DNA from: an uncultured Phycisphaerales bacterium
GTDB taxonomy: Bacteria; Planctomycetota; Phycisphaerae; WQYP01
Length of the DNA stretch: 10,164 nt
Direction: 5' to 3'
Assembly: GCA_937901265.1 (NCBI GenBank)
Contig: CALCHA010000683.1
Location: forward strand, 1-10,164
Shown here piece after piece: positions 1 to 7,079 of this stretch. The number at the start of each line of letters is the position of its first letter. The stretch's first letter is position 1. The notes beneath the pieces were generated by a model, which did not search any database, was not told where the DNA came from, and saw nothing but the letters and a program-made list of their open reading frames with translations. Made by a program: the position numbers and the translations under genes.

Positions 1-501
1 TTGCCGCCTGGTGCTGATATTGATCGGGGCGGGCTGGGGGGGTCGGGGGATGATGTATGGGAGAGGGGCGCGGGGGGTGGGCGGGATTTTCCGGGCGACG
101 ATCTGGAAGCGGTGATACACGGCAGAGAACCCTAATTTTTTCGCGATGTCCTGGCTGAGCTGCGAGATTTTCTCATTCGAGAACGGGATGATTTTCCCGG
201 TCTCCAGATCGAGCAGGTGGTCATGGGCGTCGGCGGCGTCGACAAAGTCATAGTGGGCTTGTTTGCCGTCGCCGAAGTGGGCCTGGCGGATGAGCCCGGC
301 GTCGAGCAGGTGCTTGAGCGTGCGATAAATTGTGGCCTTGGAGATGCGATACTCAGACTCGCGGAGCGTGAGGAGGAGCTCTTCCGCTTCGAAGGGCCGG
401 CCAAATTTCTGCACGGCCTTGAGGATGGCGAGGCGCTCGGTGGTGTACTTGAGCTTTCTCGCGCGGAGAAAGTCGCGGAAGAGGTGTTCTGGAGTTTCCA
501 T
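1..501 (-). CDS. Fur-family metalloregulator, 3' end beyond the window
   Basis: Partial gene: 167 codons from ATG at 501 with no stop before the left edge. Fur-family repressors bind a metal ion and then DNA to control metal uptake or peroxide genes. Visible are the N-terminal winged helix (TTERLAIL near residues 20-27, AEELLLTLRE 39-48, recognition helix ISKATIYRTLKHLLDAG 53-69, then the GDGKQAHYDF hinge) and the C-terminal dimerisation domain with the HDH metal motif at 93-95, LETGKIIPF 99-107 and QIVARK 133-138. The family's first CxxC zinc pair is replaced by D98 and T101. The His that normally precedes the AEEL helix is Pro. After residue 138, where Fur proteins usually end, a Pro-rich tail continues off the edge. 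No good Shine-Dalgarno precedes ATG 501; the ATG at 509 is out of frame. It lies 53 nt after pheS on the same strand and may be co-transcribed. Which metal (Fe, Mn, Zn) cannot be told. Confidence 0.87.
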   Translation of the reverse strand, partial: METPEHLFRDFLRARKLKYTTERLAILKAVQKFGRPFEAEELLLTLRESEYRISKATIYRTLKHLLDAGLIRQAHFGDGKQAHYDFVDAADAHDHLLDLETGKIIPFSNEKISQLSQDIAKKLGFSAVYHRFQIVARKIPPTPRAPLPYIIPRPPQPAPINISTRRQ

Positions 502-554
502 GGAGCCATGATCGAGGGGCGGGGCGGCGGCGTCAATGTGGGGGGAAGCGGGGG

Positions 555-1607
555 TCAAAACTGCTTCAGAAACCGCAGGTCGTTTTCGACCAGCGTGCGG
601 ATGTCCGGCTCGTTGCTGGAGTTGACGATGTGGTGCTTGCGCATGATCAGCCGCTCGATGCCAAAGCCGAAGGCCCAGCCCGTGTAGACCTCCGGGTCGA
701 TGTTGACGGCCTTGAAGACGTTGGGGTCAACCATCCCGCAGCCGCCGATTTCCATCCAGCGCGAAGTGCCGTCGGCCAGTGGGACGAGCACGTCCACCTC
801 GGCGGAGGGCTCGGTGAAGGGGAAAAAGGAGGGGCGCATGCGGGTCTGGACGTCGTGGCCAAAATACGCCTTGGCGAACTGGTCGATAGCGGTTTTGAGG
901 TCGACCATGGAGATGCCTTTGTCGACGACCAGGGCTTCGAGCTGGTGGAACTGGAAGAGGTGGGTGGCGTCGACCGTGTCGGGCCGGTAAACGCGGCCGG
1001 GAGCGACGATACGGATGGGCGGCTTTTGGGTTTCCATGATGCGGATCTGCACCGAGGAGGTCTGGGAGCGGAGCATGAAGGGGGCGGGGGTGCAAGGGAG
1101 CGGTTGTGCCCCCCCACCGCGCGTGCGGTCGAGATAGAAGTTGTCGAGCGGGTCGCGGGCGGGGTGGATCTTGGGAATGTTGAGCGCTTCGAAGTTGTGG
1201 AAGTCGTCTTCCACTTCGGGCCCTTCGGCGACGGAGAAGCCCATCCGCGCGAACAGTGCGACAAGTTCGTTGATGGTCTGGGTGATGATGTGCAGCGAGC
1301 CGGGACGATAGTCGGCGAAAGCGAGGCGTCCGGGCTCGGTGATGTCGATGCCGGCGACCGTCGATGGGGCGGCGGGGGCCGCGGATTTTTTTTCTTCATA
1401 GGCGGCGGTGAGCTGGTTTTTGACCTCGTTCATGCGCTGGCCAAAAGCCCGCTTGTCCGGGCCGGGGAGGGTTTTGAGAAAGTCGGCGGCATCCTTGAGG
1501 AGCCCCTTGGCCCCGAGGTATTTGATGCGGAACGCTTCGAGAGCCGGCGCGGAGGCAGCCGCGGCGAGGTCAGTGTGGGCGTCGGTGAGGAGTTGGTCGA
1601 GGTTCAT
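555..1607 (-). CDS. pheS: Phenylalanyl-tRNA synthetase alpha subunit
   Basis: Cytoplasmic class II synthetase subunit that activates phenylalanine and, as alpha2beta2 with PheT, charges tRNA-Phe. The product is 350 residues, normal for the family. Residues 1-75 form the N-terminal helical arm that contacts tRNA (FRIKYLGAKGLLKD 26-39). The catalytic core shows GPEVEDDFHNFEALNIP 129-145, HPARDPLDNFYL 148-159, QTSSVQIR 182-189, GRVYRPDTVDATHLFQFHQ 204-222, RPSFFPFTEPSAEVDV 258-273, GCGMVDPNV 289-297 and motif 3 at WAFGFGIERL 311-320, ending FLKQF. The frame is open 22 codons further upstream, but GCGGAG sits 6 nt before ATG 1607 and family alignment starts there, so that start is chosen. Residues 161-177 form a short Gly/Pro-rich insertion where most homologues pass directly from FYL to the LRTHTS strand. 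pheT is not adjacent; the next gene is a Fur regulator. Confidence 0.97.
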   Translation of the reverse strand: MNLDQLLTDAHTDLAAAASAPALEAFRIKYLGAKGLLKDAADFLKTLPGPDKRAFGQRMNEVKNQLTAAYEEKKSAAPAAPSTVAGIDITEPGRLAFADYRPGSLHIITQTINELVALFARMGFSVAEGPEVEDDFHNFEALNIPKIHPARDPLDNFYLDRTRGGGAQPLPCTPAPFMLRSQTSSVQIRIMETQKPPIRIVAPGRVYRPDTVDATHLFQFHQLEALVVDKGISMVDLKTAIDQFAKAYFGHDVQTRMRPSFFPFTEPSAEVDVLVPLADGTSRWMEIGGCGMVDPNVFKAVNIDPEVYTGWAFGFGIERLIMRKHHIVNSSNEPDIRTLVENDLRFLKQF

Positions 1608-1613
1608 GAGATG

Positions 1614-1619
1614 CTCCGC
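1614..1619 (-). promoter_or_regulatory. Ribosome binding site deciding the pheS start
   Basis: The minus strand reads GCGGAG here, 6 nt before ATG 1607. The longer in-frame ATG at 1673 has no comparable site, and its extra 22 residues do not resemble PheS. Confidence 0.75.
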
Positions 1620-1688
1620 GGGAGGGAGGTTGGGGATCGGATGCAGCACGAAGCTGCGAAGGAGAAAGATCACGAAGAAGGAGAGGGA

Positions 1689-1718
1689 AGTTTACGGGGG
1701 GCGGCGAGGAGGGTGCAA
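1689..1718 (-). promoter_or_regulatory. Weak candidate promoter for pheS
   Basis: On the minus strand TTGCAC (1713-1718) and TAAACT (1689-1694) are separated by 18 nt, about 80 nt before the pheS start. The matches to the sigma-70 boxes are 3/6 and 4/6, so this is only a suggestion. The alternative is readthrough from the efflux operon upstream. Confidence 0.22.
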
Positions 1719-1722
1719 TGCC

Positions 1723-1737
1723 GAGGCGCGGGGCCTC
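1723..1737. terminator. GC hairpin between the MFP gene and pheS
   Basis: GAGGC/GCCTC arms with a 5-nt loop lie about 36 nt downstream of the membrane-fusion gene stop (minus strand). An overlapping alternative stem is GGCC-AGGA-GGCC. There is no T-run after it, so it is not a classical Rho-independent terminator. It may stall or protect the 3' end of the efflux transcript. Low confidence. Confidence 0.25.
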
Positions 1738-1772
1738 CTGGCCTTGCGATTCCTCGCACAATTATTTTTTCA

Positions 1773-3086
1773 CTATTGTTTCGCGGTGGCGAGCGGAGAT
1801 TGCGGGGCCACCGAGACCGGCGTGCCTTCGGTGAGGCGTTCGCCGGGGTTGACGACGATTTGGTCGGTGAGCGACAAGCCGCTGGTGACTTCGAGTTCGT
1901 TGCCGAGGTCCTTGTCGACGGCGATATGCTGGAAGTGGATTTTGCCATCGGTGACGAGGGCCACGGAGGTTCCCGAGGCGTTGAACAGCATGGCGGAGAC
2001 GGGAACGAGGAGGGCGGTCGGCGGGCTGGACAGGGCCAGATGCGCCTCGGCGAACATGCCGGGAACGAGGATGCCGTCGGGGTTGGGGAAGCGAAGTTCG
2101 AAGGACATGGTGCGGGTGTTGGGATCAATGGAGGCGGCGGTTCGTGCGACGGTGCCCTGGAAGGTGCGGTTGGGGAAGTTGCGGACGTTGAGCAGAACAG
2201 GAAGCGCCGTGTTGATGCTGGTGGCGTATGCCTGCGGGACGGAGACGAAGACGCGGAGAGTGGTGGACTGCTGCAGGCGGAAGAGTTCGCGGGTGCCGCT
2301 GCCGTTGGGGGTGAGCAGTGCCCCGACGTCGAAGTTGCGGGCGGTGATGGTGCCGTCGAAGGGCGCGGTGACTTTTTCGAAAGATTGGAGGGTTTCGAGT
2401 CGTTGAACGTCGGCCTGAGCCGCGGCGACATTGGCCTTGGCCTGTTGGACGGCGGCGGTGGCCTGGTCCCTCATGGTCGTGGAGGTGTCGAGTTCCTGAT
2501 GGGTGACTTCCGACTTCACCGACTGAAGGCGTTCGAGGTTGCGCTGCGTCAGCGCGAGGTCGGCGTCGGCCTTGGTGACGTTGGCGAGTTCCTGGGCCAC
2601 CGACGCCTTGGCCTGAAGCAGCTGGGCATCGACTTCGGGGGCGTCAATTTCGGCAAGGAGCTGGCCCTCTTTGACGTGGTCCTGGATATCGACGTAAATC
2701 TTTTTCAGGTAGCCGGCGGCGCGCGGATAAATAAGCGTGTCCTGGTTGGGACGGATGGTGGCGGGAAGGACGACCTCGCGCTCGGCGACGGCGCGGTGCG
2801 GGTTCGTGACGGCGACCGTGAGGGTGTCGTCGGCAGCTTCCGCAGCATCGGCTTTGGCCCTCTTGATGGTTTTTTCGTGGGGGAACCAGCCCACGGCAAA
2901 GAGCCCCGCAAGGAGGCACAGGAAGAGAAGGGCGACCACAATGACGGTGAGGAAGTGGGGCTTTTTCAGGTTTCGGGGAAGGTCGTCGAGCTCCTGATGC
3001 GCGGGGGCGTCCGGCGCGTGGAGAGGCATGCCCTGAGCGGGCAGAGGGAGCGGGGGATTGTGCTGCGGCGGAAGCGTGCTACTCAT
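1773..3086 (-). CDS. RND efflux periplasmic adaptor (membrane-fusion protein)
   Basis: HlyD/AcrA-type adaptor, 437 residues, that would link the inner-membrane RND pump to an outer-membrane channel. Residues 1-44 are a Pro-rich cytoplasmic stretch. One strongly hydrophobic segment, about 45-67, is a membrane anchor; there is no lipobox Cys. The first half of the lipoyl domain is around 118-150 (PRAAGYLKKIYVDIQDHVKEG and IDAPEVDAQ). An Ala/Gln-rich coiled-coil hairpin runs about 152-233. The second lipoyl half is VTAPFDGTITARNFDVGALL 239-258. Beta-barrel and membrane-proximal parts follow (GMFAEAHL 343-350, LLVPVSAMLF 359-368). The start codon overlaps the RND stop in ATGA, so translation is probably coupled. 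The order RND before adaptor is the reverse of acrAB-type operons. The substrate is unknown. Confidence 0.95.
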   Translation of the reverse strand: MSSTLPPQHNPPLPLPAQGMPLHAPDAPAHQELDDLPRNLKKPHFLTVIVVALLFLCLLAGLFAVGWFPHEKTIKRAKADAAEAADDTLTVAVTNPHRAVAEREVVLPATIRPNQDTLIYPRAAGYLKKIYVDIQDHVKEGQLLAEIDAPEVDAQLLQAKASVAQELANVTKADADLALTQRNLERLQSVKSEVTHQELDTSTTMRDQATAAVQQAKANVAAAQADVQRLETLQSFEKVTAPFDGTITARNFDVGALLTPNGSGTRELFRLQQSTTLRVFVSVPQAYATSINTALPVLLNVRNFPNRTFQGTVARTAASIDPNTRTMSFELRFPNPDGILVPGMFAEAHLALSSPPTALLVPVSAMLFNASGTSVALVTDGKIHFQHIAVDKDLGNELEVTSGLSLTDQIVVNPGERLTEGTPVSVAPQSPLATAKQ

Positions 3087-6000
3087 TGCAGAAGGTCCTC
3101 ATGAGCGATGGCGAGTCGCGGTTTTTTGCGGAGAGCGGCATAAACAACGGGGACAAAGAGGAGGGTAGCGAAGGTGGCGAGCGAAAGGCCGCCGATGACA
3201 GCGCGGCCGAGCGGAGCGTTCTGCTCGCCCCCCTCACCCAGACCCAGAGCCATCGGGAGCATGCCGATGATCATGGCGAGTGCGGTCATCATGACGGGGC
3301 GGAGGCGGGTGAGTCCTGCGGCGAGGGCGGCGTCGTGAGCGTTCAAGTTGGGACCGTGGGGATCGCGCTGGTCGTTGGCGAAGGTGATGAGAAGGATGGA
3401 GTTGGCGGTGGCGACGCCGATGGACATGATCGCGCCCATGAGCGCTGGCACCGAGAGCGTCGTTTGCGTGGCCCAGAGCATCCAGAGGATGCCGGCGAGG
3501 GCCCCGGGAAGCGCCATAAGAATGATGAGGGGGTCGAGCCAGGACTGAAAGTTGATGACCATGAGCAGGTAAACAAGAAGGACCGCGAAGATGAGGCCCA
3601 ACGCCAGTGCGGTGAAGGACTCCGTCATGGACTGGACCTGGCCCCGCAGCAGGATGTGCGTGCCGGGGGGAAGGTTGTTGCTGTGGTCGGCGACGACTTT
3701 GCGGATATCAGCGGCGACGGCGCCAAGGTCGCGGCCCTGCGCCCCCAGCAACACGTCGTAGACCGGTGAGGGGTTGTAGTGCGTGATGTTGGTGGGGGTG
3801 TAGCCGCGGGAGATGGTGGCGAGGTTCGAGAGGAGCTGGAGGGTGTCGGAGTTGACCGGGCCGGAGGTGGGGACGATGGGAGTATTTTCGAGGTCGTTGA
3901 GGGTGTCCATGTGGTACTGGGGGGTCTGAACGTAGATGGAGTAGTTGATGCCGTTCTGGGGATTGAGCCAGAAGTTCGGGGCGACCTGGTTGGAGGAGGA
4001 AAGGGAGACGAGCAGGTCGGAGGCGACATCGCGTTGGGTGACGCCGAGCTGGGAGGCGAGGGTGCGGTCGACGTTGATCTGGATGTCCGGGGTCTTGGGG
4101 ACTTGCGCGAGGCGGATATCGACGGCACCAGGGATTTTGCGGAGATCCTGCTCGATGTCGCGCGCGATCTGAAGGTCCTGGTCGTTATGAGCGCGGCTTC
4201 CGGTGACCTGCACGTCGACGGGGGCCGAGATGCCGAAATTGAGGACCTGGGTGACGATGTCGGAAGGCGCGAAGAAGAAAGTGAGGTCGGGGAATTTCTG
4301 AGCCAGATCCTTGCGGAGGGTGCGTTGGTACTCTGCGGTGGGCGCGTGGCCCTGGTTGAGGGCGATGAGGATTTCTCCATCCGCGGGAGACATGACCGAG
4401 CCGTCGGAAAGGGAGAGGTTGATGGAGGAGTTGGGGATGCCCATGTTGTCCAGGAGGGTGCCCAGGTCTTTGGGCGGGATGACGTTGCGGATTTCATCTT
4501 CGACGCGGGCGAAGCGGTTTTCGGTTTCCTCGATGCGGGTGCCCGGGGCGGCGCGGACGTGCAGGCGGAGCTGGCCGGCGTCAACGTTCGGGAAGAAATC
4601 CTGGCCGATGAAGAAGAAGAGGGGGAGGGAGGCGACGACGAGCAGGACAAAGGCGGCGGTGGTGAGGAGTTTGTGATCCAGGGCGAAGGAGAGGAAACCG
4701 CCATACACGCGGCGGAACTTTTCGAAGAGGAAGTTGAACCCGCCATGGACGATCTGGATGAGGTGAAGGGCCCCCACCAGCCAGCAACAGCAGATGATGG
4801 CGGCGATGGTGAGAAGGGCTTGAAGCAGGAGGGTGGCGTGGGAGAACACGAAAGGCTTGAGGGCACCAACGCCCAGGGTGGGCGCGAGGGGGCTGAAGGC
4901 CAGGGCCAGGAAGGCGACCAGCAGGGCGATGACGATGCCGAGGAAAATGACCAGGCCGAGGCGGCCGCGGCGTTGGTCCGGGGCGTAACCGAGCGTGGGA
5001 AAGCTGGCCTCCTGAGCCCCGCCATACATGCCGACCTCAGCGGGAAGGAGGTAGTTGATCATGGTAGGCACGAGCGTGCGCGAGAGAACGTAGGAGGTGA
5101 GCATGGCGAAGACGACGGCTTCGGCGAGGGGGGTGAAGAGGTACTTGGCGGCGCCGGTGATGAAGACGACGGGGACGAAGACGATGCAGATGCACAGGGT
5201 GGAGACGAAGGCCGGGACGGCGATTTGCGCGGAGCCATCCAGGATGGCCTGAATGAGGGTTTTGCGCATGTGCAGGTTGCGGTGGATATTCTCGATGGCG
5301 ACGGTGGCATCGTCGACCAGGATGCCGACCGCGAGCGCCATGCCGCCCAGGGTCATGACGTTGAGGGTATGTCCGAGCAGGGCCAGGACGATGATCGACA
5401 CGAGAATGGAGAGGGGGATGGAGACCATGACGATGAGCGTCGAGCGCCACGAGCCCAGAAACAGCAGGATCATGAGGGCCGTGAGGAGCGCGGCGATGGC
5501 TCCTTCCTTGACGACGCCGATGACCGACGCGCGAACGAACAGGGACTGATCGAACATCGGGGTGATGGTGAGATCGGGCGGCAGGGATTTGCGGATTTCG
5601 GGGAGGCGTGCGAGGACGTCGTCCACAACCGAAAGGGTGGAGGCGTTGCCATGCTTGAGGATGGAGATGAGCACGCCGCGCTTGCCGTTGGTGTGGACGA
5701 TGTTGGTCTGGGTGATGAAGCCATCGCGGACGGAGGCGACGTCCTTGATGCAGGTGGTGGTGTTGCCCGAGGATTTGATCGGAAGGTTGTTGAGATCGGC
5801 GACGGCGGCGGGGGAGGAGTTGATGTGGACCTGATCCTCCTGGTTGCCGATTTTGATGGCGCCGGCGGGGAGGATGAGGTTCTGGTTATTGATGGCAGCG
5901 GAGACGTCGGAGGGGGACACGCCATGGGCGTACATGCGTTGAGGGTCGAGGTCGACGACGATCTGGCGTTGCTTGCCGCCGTAGGGGTAAGGGGATTCGA

Positions 6001-6529
6001 GGCCGGGGACGGTGATGAGCTGCGGGCGGAGCTGATTAATCGCGAGGTCGAAGAGCTGGTTTTCAGGGAGGGTGTCGGAGGAGAGCGAGAGCTGGATGAT
6101 CGGGACGTCCGCGGCGTTGTACTGGATGATCAGCGGGGGCTGCGTGCCTGTTGGCATGGAGCGGATGGCGGTCTGGGAAATGGCAGCGACCTGGGAGAGC
6201 GCCTGGTCGATTTTGGCATTTTTCTGGAAGTAGATTTTGATGACGCCGATGCCGTTGAGGGATTGCGATTCGGTGTGCTCAATATCGGAGACGGTGGTGG
6301 TCAGGATGCGTTCATAGGGGCCGACGATGCGAAGTTCCATGTCCTGCGGGGCCATGCCGGTGTAATTGAAAGCCACGGCGATGACGGGGATATCGATGTC
6401 GGGAAAGATGTCGACGGGCATCGCGATCGAGGCCGGCCCGACGATGAAGAGCAGGCCAAGGATGGCGATGAGGAGGGAAGCGACGACGAAGGTGTAGGGG
6501 CGACGGAGAGCGAGCTTGACGATCCACAT
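3083..6529 (-). CDS. RND-family efflux permease, HAE-like, with an enlarged central region
   Basis: Inner-membrane proton-driven exporter, 1148 residues, versus about 1030-1070 for most tripartite RND pumps. TM1 is about 10-32, followed by the porter domain with DIFPDIDIPVIAV 40-52. TM2-TM6 cover about 338-495 and include the TM4 acidic pair D406-D407 in VGILVDDATVAIEN. The second half has TM7 about 620-641 (FIGQDFFPNVDAGQ 640-653), its porter domain, then TM8-TM12 from about 970 (NFQSWLDPLIIL, RLRPVMMTALAM 1075-1086). At the position of AcrB Lys940 in TM10 the sequence is GVATANSIL, with A1042 instead of Lys. The VDDATVAIENI plus VATANS pairing matches, from memory, a recognised RND subgroup. 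Residues about 520-597 are extra and hydrophobic. A weak GAGG lies 6 nt before the ATG. The gene sits between marR (9-nt gap) and the adaptor (ATGA overlap). No outer-membrane factor gene is adjacent. Drug, solvent or metabolite substrate unknown. Confidence 0.95.
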   Translation of the reverse strand: MWIVKLALRRPYTFVVASLLIAILGLLFIVGPASIAMPVDIFPDIDIPVIAVAFNYTGMAPQDMELRIVGPYERILTTTVSDIEHTESQSLNGIGVIKIYFQKNAKIDQALSQVAAISQTAIRSMPTGTQPPLIIQYNAADVPIIQLSLSSDTLPENQLFDLAINQLRPQLITVPGLESPYPYGGKQRQIVVDLDPQRMYAHGVSPSDVSAAINNQNLILPAGAIKIGNQEDQVHINSSPAAVADLNNLPIKSSGNTTTCIKDVASVRDGFITQTNIVHTNGKRGVLISILKHGNASTLSVVDDVLARLPEIRKSLPPDLTITPMFDQSLFVRASVIGVVKEGAIAALLTALMILLFLGSWRSTLIVMVSIPLSILVSIIVLALLGHTLNVMTLGGMALAVGILVDDATVAIENIHRNLHMRKTLIQAILDGSAQIAVPAFVSTLCICIVFVPVVFITGAAKYLFTPLAEAVVFAMLTSYVLSRTLVPTMINYLLPAEVGMYGGAQEASFPTLGYAPDQRRGRLGLVIFLGIVIALLVAFLALAFSPLAPTLGVGALKPFVFSHATLLLQALLTIAAIICCCWLVGALHLIQIVHGGFNFLFEKFRRVYGGFLSFALDHKLLTTAAFVLLVVASLPLFFFIGQDFFPNVDAGQLRLHVRAAPGTRIEETENRFARVEDEIRNVIPPKDLGTLLDNMGIPNSSINLSLSDGSVMSPADGEILIALNQGHAPTAEYQRTLRKDLAQKFPDLTFFFAPSDIVTQVLNFGISAPVDVQVTGSRAHNDQDLQIARDIEQDLRKIPGAVDIRLAQVPKTPDIQINVDRTLASQLGVTQRDVASDLLVSLSSSNQVAPNFWLNPQNGINYSIYVQTPQYHMDTLNDLENTPIVPTSGPVNSDTLQLLSNLATISRGYTPTNITHYNPSPVYDVLLGAQGRDLGAVAADIRKVVADHSNNLPPGTHILLRGQVQSMTESFTALALGLIFAVLLVYLLMVINFQSWLDPLIILMALPGALAGILWMLWATQTTLSVPALMGAIMSIGVATANSILLITFANDQRDPHGPNLNAHDAALAAGLTRLRPVMMTALAMIIGMLPMALGLGEGGEQNAPLGRAVIGGLSLATFATLLFVPVVYAALRKKPRLAIAHEDLLQ

Positions 6530-6538
6530 GGGGGAGCC

Positions 6539-7072
6539 TCAGGTAGGGTGCAGGTCAGCGGCAGGGCGGGGACGGGGGACTTTGCGATCGGTCGGGGGAA
6601 GTTGCTGGGTGGCGGGAATTTCGGGGGCGCGGGCGCTGCGGACAAAGCCGGCGAGGATGGCCATCGCGTGGCAGACGGTGTCGCGGTCTTTCGGCGAGAG
6701 AGGGCGGAGTTCGCGCTCCATCTGCGTGATGGACGCACGGCGTGCGGCGTCCACAATCGATTTGCCGCTCGGAGTAAGAGCCAGTGCGACCTGGCGGCGG
6801 TCGGCGGGTGTTTCGGCCCGGGAAAGAAAATTCTTATTCACGAGGTTGGCGACCATGCGGGAAGCCGTGGGCAGGGAGGCCCCGAGGTGTTCGGCCACGG
6901 CGGAGAGGGAAATGTGGGGGTTGGATTGAATCTGCAGGAGCACGCGAAACTGTGGGACGGAAAGGCCGCTGCGGTGACGCCGCATGTGGCGACGGATGTA
7001 CCAGAGGAGTTCCGGAACCGTCTGGAGGAGGCTGGCGGCGCAGGCGGTAGTTGTGGAGGGCAATGATTGCAT
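6539..7072 (-). CDS. MarR-family transcriptional regulator, likely local repressor of the efflux operon
   Basis: A winged-helix regulator of 177 residues. Visible parts are the first dimerisation helix (LLQTVPELLWYIRRHMRR about 15-32), LSVPQFRVLLQI 37-48, helix-turn-helix ISLSAVAEHLGASLPTASRMV about 54-74, a wing with the DRR motif typical of MarR (TPADRRQVALALTPSG 88-103), and C-terminal dimerisation helices about 104-147, then a Pro-rich tail. It is the first gene of the unit, ending 9 nt before the RND start, which suggests ligand-relieved self- and operon repression (inference). The frame is open to an ATG at 7318, but those extra 82 codons are hydrophobic, Cys/Phe-rich and unlike MarR. 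ATG 7072 gives a normal length, although its Shine-Dalgarno is poor. The start is therefore less certain than the family. Confidence 0.92.
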   Translation of the reverse strand: MQSLPSTTTACAASLLQTVPELLWYIRRHMRRHRSGLSVPQFRVLLQIQSNPHISLSAVAEHLGASLPTASRMVANLVNKNFLSRAETPADRRQVALALTPSGKSIVDAARRASITQMERELRPLSPKDRDTVCHAMAILAGFVRSARAPEIPATQQLPPTDRKVPRPRPAADLHPT

Positions 7073-7079
7073 GCGGCAA
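7060..7079. promoter_or_regulatory. Nested GCAAT/TTGC inverted repeats over the marR start codon
   Basis: GCAAT-G-ATTGC (7060-7070) is a perfect inverted repeat, and TTGC-N5-GCAA (7067-7079) overlaps it. Both cover the proposed marR ATG. MarR proteins bind palindromes of this sort, but the position inside a start region could also be chance. Suggestive only. Confidence 0.2.

Noticed and set aside
132..536. A 134-codon minus-strand frame at the left edge
   Set aside because: Its Ser/Pro/Arg-rich product is out of frame with the clear Fur-family protein starting at 501.
630..3104. An 824-codon plus-strand open frame antisense to pheS and the adaptor gene
   Set aside because: It is the mirror frame of well-supported genes; its translation is low-complexity Gly/Asp/Glu/Val-rich with no domain, as expected from high GC.
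3779..7066. A 1095-codon plus-strand open frame antisense to the RND and marR genes
   Set aside because: Same shadow effect; acidic Gly-Asp repeats arise from the complement of the real codons.
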